Assembly (NCBI RefSeq): GCF_005080685.1
Contig: NZ_CP039371.1
Location: 496,001-560,000 of the forward strand
Source: Pseudomonas putida
GTDB lineage: Bacteria > Pseudomonadota > Gammaproteobacteria > Pseudomonadales > Pseudomonadaceae
Direction of reading: 5' to 3'
DNA: 64,000 nucleotides
Position numbers and translations under genes: made by a program. This document shows, piece after piece, positions 1-8,763 of this stretch. Each line of letters opens with the position of its first letter. The stretch's first letter is position 1. The notes under the pieces were generated by a model. That model was not told the DNA's origin. It searched no databases and was given only the letters and a program-made list of their open reading frames with translations.

Positions 1-837
1 CTGCAGCGGTAGCTGCCGGGCGCCATGGCAGGGCAGGGCGGTGCCGTCCGGGGTGATGGTCAGGAACAGGCTACCCCAGCCGTTCATGCAGGCCTTGGGC
101 CGCTCTTCGTAGTAATCGGGGGTGACGAAGATCAGCTTGCAAGGGTTGCCCTGGGCCTTGAGCGTTTCGCGGTACTCGTTGGTGATGCGCTCGGCCCGCT
201 CCAGTTGCGCGCGGGTCGGCAGCAGGCCCAGGCGGTTGAGGTGCGCCCAGCCGTAGAACTGGCAGGTGGCGAGTTCGACGAAGTCGGCCTCCAGGGCGAT
301 GCACAGCTCGATGATGCGGTCGATCTTGTCGATGTTGTGCCGGTGGGTCACGAAGTTGAGCACCATCGGGTAGCCGTGGGCCTTTACCGCGCGAGCCATT
401 TCCAGCTTTTGCGCGAAGGCTTTCTTCGAGCCGGCGAGCAGGTTGTTGACCTGTTCGTCACTGGCCTGGAAGCTGATCTGGATATGATCGAGGCCCGCTT
501 GCTTGAAGGTGGCGATGCGCTGCTCGGTAAGGCCGATGCCGGAGGTGATCAGGTTGGTGTAGTAGCCCAGCCGGCGGGCCTCGCCGATCAGCTCGGCGAG
601 GTCCTGGCGCACCAGTGGTTCGCCGCCGGAGAAACCGATCTGGGCGGCGCCCATTTCGCGCGCCTCGGCCATCACCTTGAACCACTGCTCGGTGCTCAAC
701 TCCTTGCCCTGCTGGGCGAAATCCAGCGGGTTGGAGCAGTACGGGCACTGCAGCGGGCAGCGGTAGGTCAGCTCGGCCAGCAGCCACAGCGGCAGGCCGA
801 CCGGGACCTCAGGCGAGGGTAATCCAGTGTTCGGCAC
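1..837 (-). CDS. pqqE: PqqE, radical SAM enzyme of PQQ biosynthesis (partial, 3' end outside window)
   Basis: Radical S-adenosylmethionine enzyme that cross-links the Glu and Tyr side chains of the precursor peptide PqqA, the first chemical step of pyrroloquinoline quinone synthesis in the cytoplasm. The N-terminal part shows the 4Fe-4S radical SAM motif CxxxCxxC as CPLQCPYC, followed by LDFA. The window holds 279 codons of a family usually near 375-390. The chosen start is GTG at 837, which lies inside pqqD with a 29-base overlap; no in-frame ATG lies nearer to the conserved [15 protein letters not shown] block. The overlap fits translational coupling with pqqD, whose product carries PqqA to PqqE. 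The identity is secure; the exact start is less so. Confidence 0.93.
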   Translation of the reverse strand, partial: MPNTGLPSPEVPVGLPLWLLAELTYRCPLQCPYCSNPLDFAQQGKELSTEQWFKVMAEAREMGAAQIGFSGGEPLVRQDLAELIGEARRLGYYTNLITSGIGLTEQRIATFKQAGLDHIQISFQASDEQVNNLLAGSKKAFAQKLEMARAVKAHGYPMVLNFVTHRHNIDKIDRIIELCIALEADFVELATCQFYGWAHLNRLGLLPTRAQLERAERITNEYRETLKAQGNPCKLIFVTPDYYEERPKACMNGWGSLFLTITPDGTALPCHGARQLPLQ

Positions 838-1084
838 GGGCCACCTCCATGAACTGCTCGATGTCGTCGCCGACTTCGGGCACATCGGGGAATTGCACGC
901 TCAGCTCGTCGATGATGGCGGCGACGCTGCGCTGGCCATCGATCAGCCCGCCGATCAGGCCGGCGCTGTCGTTGAGCTTGATCATGCCTTCGGGGTACAG
1001 CAGCACATGCCCCTTTTGCGCCGGTTCGTACTGGAAGCGGTAGCCAGGGCGCCAGTTGGGTACCAGGTTGCGATCGAAGCTCAT
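809..1084 (-). CDS. pqqD: PqqD, PqqA peptide chaperone
   Basis: Small RiPP recognition element protein of 91 residues that binds the PqqA precursor and presents it to PqqE. Length and the central block [18 protein letters not shown] are typical of the family. The ATG at 1084 overlaps the pqqC stop in an ATGA junction, and its 3' end overlaps the pqqE start, so C, D and E are translated as one coupled unit. In some bacteria pqqC and pqqD are fused; here they are separate. Confidence 0.96.
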   Translation of the reverse strand: MSFDRNLVPNWRPGYRFQYEPAQKGHVLLYPEGMIKLNDSAGLIGGLIDGQRSVAAIIDELSVQFPDVPEVGDDIEQFMEVARAEHWITLA

Positions 1085-1836
1085 AGGGCGATCCCCTTGT
1101 GCCAGACACGCTCGCCGGTGACGCTGTGATACGGCGGGCGGTTCAATTCATAGGCCATGCTCATCGCGTCGAGCATGCTCCACAGGATATCCAGCTTGAA
1201 CTGCAGGATCTCCAGCATACGCTCCTGGCCGGCACGGGTGGTGTAGTGCTGCAGGGTAATCGCCAGGCCGTGTTCCACGTCACGTCGGGCCTGGCCCAGG
1301 CGGGTGCGGAAGTATTCGTAGCCGGCTGGATCGATCCATGGGTAGTGCTGCGGCCAGCTGTCCAGGCGCGACTGGTGGATCTGCGGGGCAAACAGTTCGG
1401 TCAGCGAGCTGCTGGCGGCTTCCTGCCAACTGGCGCGGCGGGCGAAGTTGACGTAGGCGTCGACGGCGAAGCGCACGCCCGGCAGGACCAGTTCCTGGGA
1501 GCGCAGTTGGTCCGGGTCGAGCCCCACGGCCTGGCCCAGCCGCAGCCAGGCCTCGATGCCGCCATCCTCACCGGGCGCGCCGTCGTGGTCGAGCAGGCGC
1601 TGTATCCACTCGCGACGGATTTCGCGGTCGGGGCAGTTGGCCAGGATCGCGGCATCCTTCATCGGGATGTTGACCTGGTAGTAAAAGCGGTTGGCCACCC
1701 AGCCCTGGATCTGCTCACGGCTGGCGCGGCCTTCGTACATCGCCACATGGTAGGGGTGATGGATGTGGTAGTAGGCGCCCTTGGCGCGCAGGGCCTGCTC
1801 GAACTCGGCAGGGGACATCGGCAGTGCTTCGCTCAT
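1081..1836 (-). CDS. pqqC: PqqC, pyrroloquinoline-quinone synthase
   Basis: Cofactor-free oxidase that performs the last step of PQQ synthesis: ring closure and eight-electron oxidation of the bicyclic intermediate. The 251-residue length is normal for PqqC, an all-helical TENA/THI-4-like fold. Conserved stretches visible include YHIHHPYH near residue 23, RFYYQVNIP near residue 50, and several conserved His and Arg residues in the second half ([18 protein letters not shown]). The start at 1836 has a strong AGGAGG Shine-Dalgarno that overlaps the end of pqqB (gap 8 bases). It overlaps pqqD by 4 bases. Confidence 0.97.
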   Translation of the reverse strand: MSEALPMSPAEFEQALRAKGAYYHIHHPYHVAMYEGRASREQIQGWVANRFYYQVNIPMKDAAILANCPDREIRREWIQRLLDHDGAPGEDGGIEAWLRLGQAVGLDPDQLRSQELVLPGVRFAVDAYVNFARRASWQEAASSSLTELFAPQIHQSRLDSWPQHYPWIDPAGYEYFRTRLGQARRDVEHGLAITLQHYTTRAGQERMLEILQFKLDILWSMLDAMSMAYELNRPPYHSVTGERVWHKGIAL

Positions 1837-1844
1837 CGGGCCTC

Positions 1845-2756
1845 CTACAACTCGATACTCATGCCATCGTAGGCCACTTCCACGCCGCGGCGCTGGACCT
1901 CGGCACGCTCGGCGGAATCTTCATCGAGGATCGGGTTGGTGTTGTTGATGTGGATGAGCACCTTGCGCTGGCGCGGGAAGCCATCCAGCACTTCGAGCAT
2001 GCCGCCCGGGCCGTTCTGCGCCAGGTGGCCCATCTCGCGGCCGGTGCGGGTACCCACGCCACGTCGTTGCATCTCATCGTCTTCCCAAAGCGTGCCATCG
2101 ACCAGCAGGCAGTCGGCGTCGTGCATCATCGCCAGCAGCTTGTCGTCGACCTGCCCGAGGCCCGGGGCGTAGAACAGCTTGCCGCCGCTGCGGGTGTCCT
2201 CGACCAGCAGGCCGAGGTTGTCGCCTGGGTGCGGGTCGAAACGGTGCGGCGAATAGGGCGGCGCGGCACTGCGCAGCGGGAAGGGGGTGAACCGCAGGTT
2301 GGGGCAGGCGTCGATCACGAAGCTGCCTTCGAGCTCGATGCGGTTCCACTGCAGGCCGCCGTTCCAGTGGCTGAGCATGTTGAACAACGGGAAGCCGGTG
2401 GTCAGGTCCTGGTGGACCATGTCGGTGCACCACACCTTGTGTGGGCAGCCTTCGCGCAGGCTCAGCAGGCCGGTGGTGTGGTCGATCTGGCTGTCGAGCA
2501 GGACGATGGCGTCGATGCCGGTATCGCGCAGGGCACGGGCCGGCTGCATCGGCGCGAAGGCCTGCAGCTGGGCGCGGATGTCGGGCGAGGCATTGCACAG
2601 GATCCAGTGCTCACCGTCGTCGGACAGGGCGATCGAGGACTGGGTGCGTGCCGTGGCGCGCAGGCTGCCATCGCGAAAGCCCTTGCAGTTGACGCAGTTG
2701 CAGTTCCACTGCGGGAATCCACCGCCAGCGGCGGAACCGAGAATCTGGATGTACAT
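1845..2756 (-). CDS. pqqB: PqqB, metallo-beta-lactamase-fold hydroxylase of PQQ biosynthesis
   Basis: Metallo-beta-lactamase-fold protein of 303 residues. In the family it acts between PqqE/PqqF and PqqC, with evidence for an iron-dependent hydroxylation of the tyrosine-derived part of the intermediate. Recognisable N-terminus is [19 protein letters not shown] with a Cys-rich segment (CNCxNC) just after. I chose the ATG at 2756 because AGGGAG lies 5 bases upstream; an in-frame GTG at 2762 would add two residues but has no such spacing. It is separated from pqqA by a hairpin with a T tract, so its expression is probably below that of pqqA. Confidence 0.96.
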   Translation of the reverse strand: MYIQILGSAAGGGFPQWNCNCVNCKGFRDGSLRATARTQSSIALSDDGEHWILCNASPDIRAQLQAFAPMQPARALRDTGIDAIVLLDSQIDHTTGLLSLREGCPHKVWCTDMVHQDLTTGFPLFNMLSHWNGGLQWNRIELEGSFVIDACPNLRFTPFPLRSAAPPYSPHRFDPHPGDNLGLLVEDTRSGGKLFYAPGLGQVDDKLLAMMHDADCLLVDGTLWEDDEMQRRGVGTRTGREMGHLAQNGPGGMLEVLDGFPRQRKVLIHINNTNPILDEDSAERAEVQRRGVEVAYDGMSIEL

Positions 2757-2786
2757 GGCCACTCCCTAATCCGAAGACCCGTATCC

Positions 2787-2818
2787 GAAAAACGACAACG
2801 CCTCGGCGAGCCGAGGCG
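2787..2818 (-). terminator. Intercistronic terminator/attenuator between pqqA and pqqB
   Basis: On the minus strand a perfect 8-bp GC-rich stem (CGCCTCGG / CCGAGGCG, loop CTCG) is followed after six bases by TTTTT. It lies directly after pqqA. Partial termination here would give much more mRNA for the substrate peptide PqqA than for the enzymes, which fits the stoichiometric use of PqqA. Confidence 0.75.
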
Positions 2819-2836
2819 TCGAACCACAAGCAGGGC

Positions 2837-2908
2837 TTAGCGGTTGGCGAAGTACATGGTCACTTCGAAGCCGATACGCAGGTCAGTGTAAGCAGGTTTG
2901 GTCCACAT
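2837..2908 (-). CDS. pqqA: PqqA, precursor peptide of PQQ
   Basis: A 23-residue ribosomal peptide that is the substrate for PQQ. It starts [17 protein letters not shown] and contains the conserved Glu15 and Tyr19 in the E-V-T-M-Y arrangement; these two residues are cross-linked by PqqE and become the cofactor skeleton. An AGGAG ribosome binding site sits 7 bases upstream of the ATG at 2908. The gene is below usual ORF-calling length but unmistakable by sequence and position between pqqF and pqqB. A terminator-like hairpin follows. Confidence 0.97.
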
Positions 2909-3077
2909 GGAGTTGCTCCTTCCGGATGGGGGTTTTGGGTCCAGCCAGTATCTTTGGCGCCGCCTTGGCAAGGAGGTTCCATAGACTGGGATTGCGCTAT
3001 CTTACAAGAATTTTCTGTACCAAAAGGTTAATTATTCGAAATGAGCCCTTGCAGTCGACGTAACAATCGCAGGGGGG

Positions 3078-5366
3078 TCAATGCCACGAATCGCTTGGCT
3101 GCGCTGCGTTGGCCAGGCAGAGCCAGGCCGCGTCGGCGTCGAGCATATGCCTGAGCAGAGTGTCCAGATCCGCTTGTTGCGTCATCAGGATAGACCGCTG
3201 TACGGCATTCAGCTCATCCGTTTGCCTGCCCAGGTAGGCCTGCCAGGCCCAATGCGCCACATCGGCATTGGTCATGGCCGCTTCGACGAACTGCTCGGCC
3301 AGGGCCTGGCGGGTTTTGGGTTCGAGCCTGACACCTTGGCGCAGCACGTCCTGAATATGGCCGATGATCTCGCGATGACCGGCATGGGGGGACTGCACGC
3401 CGAACAGCAGGCCGGCGACGCCTTCGACCTGACGGAACGTGCTGAACACCGCGTAACCGAGTTGCAGTTCTACACGCAGGCGCTGGTACACCGGGCCTTG
3501 CAGTAGTTGCGCAAGCAGGCGGCCGGCGCCTTGCTCGGCGGGGGCCAGGGGGTAGAACAGCAGCAGCGCCTGCTCGCTGCCGGCCATGGCGGCCTGCTGC
3601 CAGCGGCGTTCGAGGGTCGGTGGCAACGGCCTCGCACTGACACCCCAGCCTGGGCATCGCCGCAGCGCTGCTGCCAGCGCGTCGAGGCCGGCTTCATCGA
3701 AGCCCGTCGCCAAACCCTGCCAGGTAGCGTGTTGCCATATGTGCTGCAACTGGCCCTGATCCAATGGGCTGGCCGCAACGACCTCGGGTGCCAGCCCATG
3801 CAGCGCATCGGGCAGTTGCTTGAGCAGGGCGCGGATGGGGATCAGTGGCGGTGCCGACGGCGGCACGCTGGTGAATGATTCGGCTGCAGGGCTGCGCAGC
3901 ACCTCGAAAGCCTCTTCGCAGGCCCGCACCACTGCACCTGGCAGGCCTGCACAGCGTAGGTGCCAGTAGCCGCCCACGGTGGCGAAGTCCAATTGCAGCG
4001 ACGCGTGCTCGGCCCGTTCGCGCAGCGGGGCCAAGGCCTGTTCGAGTACGGCATGCAAGCGCTGGCGCAGGGGCGAGTGTATCTGCCAGCGCAGGTGCAG
4101 TTCGGCGTGTTGGCGTGAGGCGGGCAGCGCATCGCTCACGCTCATGGCATCGGGCAACGGTGTGGCGGGCGCTGTTGGCAGGTCGTTGCACAGCAAGGGA
4201 TCATTGGCAGGTATATGCCATTGCCCGTACGCGCTGTTGGGCAGGCCGTCGAGCAACTGCTGGAACGCCCGCAGGCCTTGCGCGTCCAGTGCTGCGAATG
4301 GTTTGCCGGTGCTATCCCTGCGCGCCAGTTCGAGTGCGCTGGCTGCTTGTTCTCGCCGTTGCTGGAGCGAGGCGAAGCGCAAATTGAGCTGCGCGGGAGA
4401 CGCTTGGCGCATGAAGTGGAACCAGCCGTGCAGCAGGCGTTGCGCTTCGTCGACACAGGCTGTTTGGCCAAGCTGCAGGTCGACTTGCCAGAGCAATTGG
4501 CCGGCGTGGGCGTACAGCGTTTCTGCCTTGCACGCTTGCAGCCAGCCGCGTTGGCGTAGCTCGCCCAGCCAGCTACCGGGGCGGCTGTCTTCCAGGCAAC
4601 TCAGCAACAGTTCCAGCGCCTGCTCGCTGCCCTCAGGCAGACCGTCGTGGGCGAAGACCCGCGCTTGAGTGTTCCCTGGCAAGGCGGGCGGGCGGTGTTG
4701 CGGCTGGCGTTGGCCAGTGGCGAACACGCTGGCGAACTGTCGGCTCAGTCGTTCGAGTTCATCCAGCGACTGAGGGCCGCACACGCTCAGGGTGATCTGG
4801 CCGCCTTGGTAGAAGTGCTGGTGAAAGTGTTTCAGTGCCTGCTGGAACGCGGGGTCCTGCAGCGCCAGGGTGTAGCGGTTGCCGGCATGGAAACCGCTCA
4901 ATGGATGCCCCGGCGCTGCGGCCTGCAGCAGGGCGAACTGGCGTTGGGCTTGCAGGTTGCGTGACCAGGCGATGAATTCGGCGTGGATCACTTCGCGTTC
5001 GTTGCGTTGGCGGGCAATGCCCAACTCAGGTTCGGCCAGCATCTGGCAGAGGCGTTCCAGGGCACCTGCGAGAGCGTTGGCTGGGACTTCGAAGAAAAAG
5101 TCGGTGGTGCGTTCTCGTGTGCTGGCGTTGACCTGACCACCGAGGGCCTGGACGTGGCGCATCAGCCCGTCATCCAGCGGGAAGCGCTCGGTGCCGAGAA
5201 AGAACAGGTGCTCGAGAAAGTGCGCGAGACCTGGCCATCGGCCCGGGGCGTCGTGGCTGCCTGCGTGCACCCGCAGGGCAGCGGCCGCGCGCTTGAGGCG
5301 CGGGGCATGGCGCAGGGTCAGGTGCAGGCCATTGGCGAGGGTGAGATGGCGGGTGGCGTCAGGCAT
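3078..5366 (-). CDS. pqqF: PqqF, M16-family zinc peptidase
   Basis: Insulinase-type (M16) metallopeptidase of 762 residues, thought to cut the cross-linked Glu-Tyr piece out of modified PqqA. The inverted zinc motif HxxEH is intact as HFLEH at residues 49-53, with a downstream Glu in the NEREVIHAEF segment as the likely third ligand. The M16 N-terminal domain is followed by inactive M16-like repeats, as usual. The reading frame extends upstream to 5441, but I start at ATG 5366 (MPDATRHLTLANG) because CGGAG precedes it and the upstream part reads through a REP unit. It lies upstream of pqqA, the order seen in P. putida. Confidence 0.92.
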   Translation of the reverse strand: MPDATRHLTLANGLHLTLRHAPRLKRAAAALRVHAGSHDAPGRWPGLAHFLEHLFFLGTERFPLDDGLMRHVQALGGQVNASTRERTTDFFFEVPANALAGALERLCQMLAEPELGIARQRNEREVIHAEFIAWSRNLQAQRQFALLQAAAPGHPLSGFHAGNRYTLALQDPAFQQALKHFHQHFYQGGQITLSVCGPQSLDELERLSRQFASVFATGQRQPQHRPPALPGNTQARVFAHDGLPEGSEQALELLLSCLEDSRPGSWLGELRQRGWLQACKAETLYAHAGQLLWQVDLQLGQTACVDEAQRLLHGWFHFMRQASPAQLNLRFASLQQRREQAASALELARRDSTGKPFAALDAQGLRAFQQLLDGLPNSAYGQWHIPANDPLLCNDLPTAPATPLPDAMSVSDALPASRQHAELHLRWQIHSPLRQRLHAVLEQALAPLRERAEHASLQLDFATVGGYWHLRCAGLPGAVVRACEEAFEVLRSPAAESFTSVPPSAPPLIPIRALLKQLPDALHGLAPEVVAASPLDQGQLQHIWQHATWQGLATGFDEAGLDALAAALRRCPGWGVSARPLPPTLERRWQQAAMAGSEQALLLFYPLAPAEQGAGRLLAQLLQGPVYQRLRVELQLGYAVFSTFRQVEGVAGLLFGVQSPHAGHREIIGHIQDVLRQGVRLEPKTRQALAEQFVEAAMTNADVAHWAWQAYLGRQTDELNAVQRSILMTQQADLDTLLRHMLDADAAWLCLANAAQPSDSWH

Positions 5367-5408
5367 GGATACTCCGGGGCAGGTGTTCATGCTAACCCAT
5401 TTGGCAGG

Positions 5409-5519
5409 GCCGGCCTCTTCGCGGGGCAAGCCCGCTCCCACAGGATGGTCGGAGGTCTTGAGTGCTGAGTAGTCGTTGTGGGAGCGGGCTTGCCCCGCGA
5501 ATGGGCCGCGCAGCGGCCC
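5409..5519. repeat. REP pair (inverted) between davA and pqqF
   Basis: Two units with the P. putida REP core face each other: CGCGGGGCAAGCCCGCTCCCACA on the plus strand around 5420-5442, and its reverse complement around 5478-5500. A further hairpin GGGCCGC-GCA-GCGGCCC lies at 5503-5519, directly after the davA stop. Together they could end davA transcription and stabilise its 3' end. Confidence 0.85.
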
Positions 5520-5522
5520 CTC

Positions 5523-6317
5523 TCAGCCTCGACGCAGATGCAACTCCTGCCGCAGATCCGCCAGATACGGAAACGCCTCTCGCCCCTGCACCACCCGCTC
5601 ATGGGCAAGGTCGGCCAGCAACTGGCACTCGTCACGCCCGGCCATGGCCAGCAGGCTGCCATCCGGGCCGATGATGCTGCTCTGCCCGCAATACTCGATC
5701 TCGCCCTCGGCGCCGCAGTAGTTGGCGTACACCAGGTAGCACTGGTTCTCCTGCGCCCGCGAGCGCACCGTCACCTGGCAAACGAAGTCGTAAGGCGTCA
5801 TGTTCGCCGTTGGCACCAGAATCAGCTCGGCACCGTCGAGCGCCAGGCGCCGGGCGTTCTCGGGGAATTCGATGTCGTAGCAGATCAGCAATCCGACCTT
5901 CCAGCCGTCCAGCTCGACCACCGGGAAATGATCGGCGCCGGCACTGAACATCGAGCGATCCAGATCACCGAACAGGTGGGTCTTGCGGTAGTTGCACAGG
6001 CTGCGACCCTGGGCATCGATCAGTTGCACGCTGTTGTAGATCGCCCCGTCTTCGGCGCGCTCCGGGTAGCCATAGGCGATGGCGATACGCAGGTCTTGGG
6101 CGATCGCCCGCACGGCTGCGGCGCACGGCCCAGTCTCGGCCTCGGCCAGCCGCTGCACCTGGGCAAGGCCGATGTTGTAGCCGCTGAGGAACATCTCCGG
6201 GCACACCAGCAATCGCGCGCCACGCTCGGCTGCTGCCTGGGCTTGCTGTCGCAGGCGTTGCAGGTTGCCGGCCAGGTCGAGCGGGTTGGGTTCACCTTGG
6301 AACAGGGCGATGCGCAT
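5523..6317 (-). CDS. davA: DavA, 5-aminovaleramide amidase (nitrilase family)
   Basis: Carbon-nitrogen hydrolase of 264 residues. The Glu-Lys-Cys triad is intact: Glu41 in CPEMF, Lys112 in RKTHLFGD and Cys146 in LICYDIEFPE. Next to a lysine 2-monooxygenase gene this is DavA of the P. putida L-lysine pathway, which hydrolyses 5-aminovaleramide to 5-aminovalerate and ammonia. The assignment to this substrate is from the remembered KT2440 pair PP_0383/PP_0382; the fold alone would only say amidase. AGGAG lies 6 bases before the ATG. It follows davB by 15 bases and is clearly in the same operon. Confidence 0.9.
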   Translation of the reverse strand: MRIALFQGEPNPLDLAGNLQRLRQQAQAAAERGARLLVCPEMFLSGYNIGLAQVQRLAEAETGPCAAAVRAIAQDLRIAIAYGYPERAEDGAIYNSVQLIDAQGRSLCNYRKTHLFGDLDRSMFSAGADHFPVVELDGWKVGLLICYDIEFPENARRLALDGAELILVPTANMTPYDFVCQVTVRSRAQENQCYLVYANYCGAEGEIEYCGQSSIIGPDGSLLAMAGRDECQLLADLAHERVVQGREAFPYLADLRQELHLRRG

Positions 6318-6332
6318 CGTTTCTCCTACGTG

Positions 6333-8015
6333 TCAGTCCGGCAAGGCGATCGGGCCGAGCGTGTCGAACAGATCGCCCGGGCCCGGGTTGTCCGGATGGG
6401 TCTTGCCACCGAAGTGATTCATGATACCCCACACCGCATTCAGCGATGTCTGCACCGCGCCTTCCACCCACGCCGGCGTCCACGACACGTCGTCGCCGGC
6501 GATGAACATGCCGCGCTGTTCGACAGGCATGTCTTGCTGCATGAAGTGCGCGTACATGCGCTGGTTGTAGCGGTAGTGCCCCGGCAGGGCGCCTTTGAAG
6601 GCGCCGAGGAAGTGAGGGTCGGCCTCCCAGGAAATGGTGATCGGATCGCCGATGATATGGCCGGCGATGTCGGTCTTGGGGTAGATCTTCTTCAGTGCGT
6701 CCAGTGCCAGTTGCACGCGCTTTTCCACCGGGTGCGGGAGCATTTTCAGCGCATCGCTCATCCAGGCGTAGGACAGGCAGATGACGCCTGGCTTGTCATC
6801 GCCGTTGTCGAACAGATAGGTGCCCCGGGTCAGGCGATCGGTCAGGGTCATGCTCAGCAGGTCGCGGCCGGTTTCAGGGTCCTTGTCCTTCCAGAACGGT
6901 CGGTCGACCATCACGAAGGTTTTCGACGATTGCATGTAGCGCGTGCGGTCCAGGGCCATCCACATCTTCTGCGAGAACAGCGACTCCTCGCAGTCGATCT
7001 GCGTGGTCAGCAGCCAGCTCTGGCAGGTGGCGAGCACCGCCCCATAGTGGCGGGTATCGCCCCAGTTGTCGGTCACCGCCAGGCGCCCGTCGGCAGCCCG
7101 GGCAATGCGCTTGACCCCAGTGCGCGGCGCGCCGCCATGCAGCGAGCTGAGGCTGGTGCCGGCGGGCCAGTGTGCGCAGCGCTCCGGTACATGGCGCCAG
7201 ATCCCTTGCGGCACCTGCTCCACGCCACCGACGATCAGGTGCTGGTGGTCGTCGCAGTTGGTCATCACCACGCGGAAGATTTCCAGCATCGAATTGGGGA
7301 AGTCCGAGTCCCAGCCACCGGTGCCGAAGCCCACCTGGCCGAACACTTCGCGGTGGCGGAAGGTGAGCTTGGCGAAGGCGCGCGAGGACGCGACGAAGTC
7401 GTAGAACGTGCGGTCGTCCCACAGCGGAACCAGCTGGTTCCACAGGGTTTTCAGGCGCACCACGTCGCGTTCGCGGATCGCCTGTTGGATCTCGGCGAAC
7501 TGGGCACCGCTTTCCAGCGCATCGGCCCAGGCGTCGGCCACTTCGTGGAACAGGCTGGGCAGGTCCTGGGCCTTTTCGGCGTAGTAGGTCTGGCCTTCGA
7601 GGTCGATCACCGTGCTGCCCGAAGCCGGGGTCAGCGGGTTGGGGAAGGGCTTGGATTCCAGGCCGAGCTTGTCGACGTAGTGATAGAAAGCCGTCGAGGA
7701 TACCGGAAAGCGCATGCCACCGAGTTCGGCGATGACCCCGTCGGTGCCGTTGAAGGCCTGCGAGCGCAACCGGCCGCCGAGTTTCGAGGCTTCGTACACC
7801 ACGGGCTTGAGCCCCAGTTTCATTAGCTCGTAGGCCGCCACCAGGCCGGCGATGCCAGCACCGACGATGGCGACTTCCTCGCCATGGTGCTCGGTCGGGA
7901 TGCTACCCAGGCCGGCCGGGTGTTCCAGCCAGTCGTCGAAGGCGAAGGGAAAATCCGGGCCAAAAATGGTGATGGGTTTCTTGCCGTCGGCGGGGTGGCG
8001 GTTGTTCTTGTTCAT
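6333..8015 (-). CDS. davB: DavB, L-lysine 2-monooxygenase (FAD amine oxidase family)
   Basis: Flavoprotein of 560 residues that oxidatively decarboxylates L-lysine to 5-aminovaleramide. The FAD-binding Rossmann motif is VAIVGAGIAGLVAAYEL near residue 50, followed by the amine-oxidase stretch GGRLRS. A second flavin-contact region (MFIAGDDVSWTPAWVEGA) is near the C-terminus. Such proteins are often labelled tryptophan 2-monooxygenase by homology with IaaM; the neighbouring davA and P. putida context favour lysine. The start at 8015 has AAGGTC upstream. A large dyad at 8144-8172 lies about 130 bases upstream and may be the operator. Confidence 0.9.
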   Translation of the reverse strand: MNKNNRHPADGKKPITIFGPDFPFAFDDWLEHPAGLGSIPTEHHGEEVAIVGAGIAGLVAAYELMKLGLKPVVYEASKLGGRLRSQAFNGTDGVIAELGGMRFPVSSTAFYHYVDKLGLESKPFPNPLTPASGSTVIDLEGQTYYAEKAQDLPSLFHEVADAWADALESGAQFAEIQQAIRERDVVRLKTLWNQLVPLWDDRTFYDFVASSRAFAKLTFRHREVFGQVGFGTGGWDSDFPNSMLEIFRVVMTNCDDHQHLIVGGVEQVPQGIWRHVPERCAHWPAGTSLSSLHGGAPRTGVKRIARAADGRLAVTDNWGDTRHYGAVLATCQSWLLTTQIDCEESLFSQKMWMALDRTRYMQSSKTFVMVDRPFWKDKDPETGRDLLSMTLTDRLTRGTYLFDNGDDKPGVICLSYAWMSDALKMLPHPVEKRVQLALDALKKIYPKTDIAGHIIGDPITISWEADPHFLGAFKGALPGHYRYNQRMYAHFMQQDMPVEQRGMFIAGDDVSWTPAWVEGAVQTSLNAVWGIMNHFGGKTHPDNPGPGDLFDTLGPIALPD

Positions 8016-8143
8016 GAAGTGACCTTGCCAGAGCGGCTGCGCGAAGGGCGGAGCCTGAGTATAGGAGATGGCTGGAGGTCATTTTATGGAGCGGGGTGTT
8101 CGTAATTAAGACGCAGAGTAGCTACATAATGAGTGTTTATTCA

Positions 8144-8172
8144 TCGTAATGACTGAATTCTAGTCATTACGA
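8144..8172. promoter_or_regulatory. 11-bp perfect dyad upstream of davB (candidate Lrp-type operator)
   Basis: TCGTAATGACT and its exact reverse complement are separated by 7 bases; with one mismatch the arms extend to 15 bases (TTC/GAA flanks). It lies 24 bases after the stop of the Lrp/AsnC gene and about 130 bases before davB. No T tract follows on the minus strand, so an operator is favoured over a terminator. A TATACT hexamer that could be the davB -10 element lies at 8057-8062 on the minus strand. Confidence 0.55.
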
Positions 8173-8196
8173 CGAAACCATCGGCCGGCGGGCCAC

Positions 8197-8658
8197 CTAG
8201 ACCGGCTGCCCGCGGTCGACCTTGCTGCTGAGGATGATCGACGTCGTAGTCTTTTCCACCCCTTCGACATTGCCGATCTGGTCCAGCAATTCATCGAGTT
8301 GCTCCGGCGATTCGCTGCGCAGCCAGGCCACATAGTCGAACTCGCCGCTCACCGCGCACAGTTGCTGCACCTGCCCCATGGCGCTCAGGCGACGGACCAC
8401 CTCCTTGCCCGAACGCGGCTGCACCTTGATGCCCACATAAGCCTGCAGGCCGCCATCGATCAGACGCTGGCCCAGGCGCACGCCATAGCCGGTGATGACC
8501 TTGTTCTTCTCCAACCGCTCCAGGCGCGAATTGACCGTGGTGCGGGCGATCCCTAGCTGACGCGCGAGGGTGGCGACGCTTTCGCGCGCGTTGATTTGCA
8601 GCAGGGCGATGAGTTGGCGGTCGATTTCGTCGAGGGTGATGGGGCGGGAGGCGGGCAT
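8197..8658 (-). CDS. Lrp/AsnC-family transcriptional regulator, likely of davBA
   Basis: 153-residue feast/famine regulator. Residues about 8-50 form the N-terminal helix-turn-helix (LARQLGIARTTVNSRLERLEKN). Residues about 70-150 are the RAM/ligand-binding alpha-beta sandwich, with GEFDYVAWLRSES typical of the family. The gene is immediately upstream of davB-davA on the same strand, separated by 181 bases containing a strong dyad, so a lysine-responsive local regulator is the natural guess. No effector can be read from the sequence. No strong Shine-Dalgarno is seen. Confidence 0.88.
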   Translation of the reverse strand: MPASRPITLDEIDRQLIALLQINARESVATLARQLGIARTTVNSRLERLEKNKVITGYGVRLGQRLIDGGLQAYVGIKVQPRSGKEVVRRLSAMGQVQQLCAVSGEFDYVAWLRSESPEQLDELLDQIGNVEGVEKTTTSIILSSKVDRGQPV

Positions 8659-8763
8659 GGGGAGTCTCGGTAGTCGGCCTGTTAGCCTAGCCAGCCAGGG
8701 GCGTGCGCCGCAAGGTCGAGCAATGGGTGCAACTGCATTGATGGGGCCGTGCTACCCAGGCGT

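Noticed and set aside
5478..7826. Open frame of 782 codons on the plus strand opposite davA and davB
   Set aside because: Shadow of two well-supported genes; no ribosome site, starts inside a REP unit.
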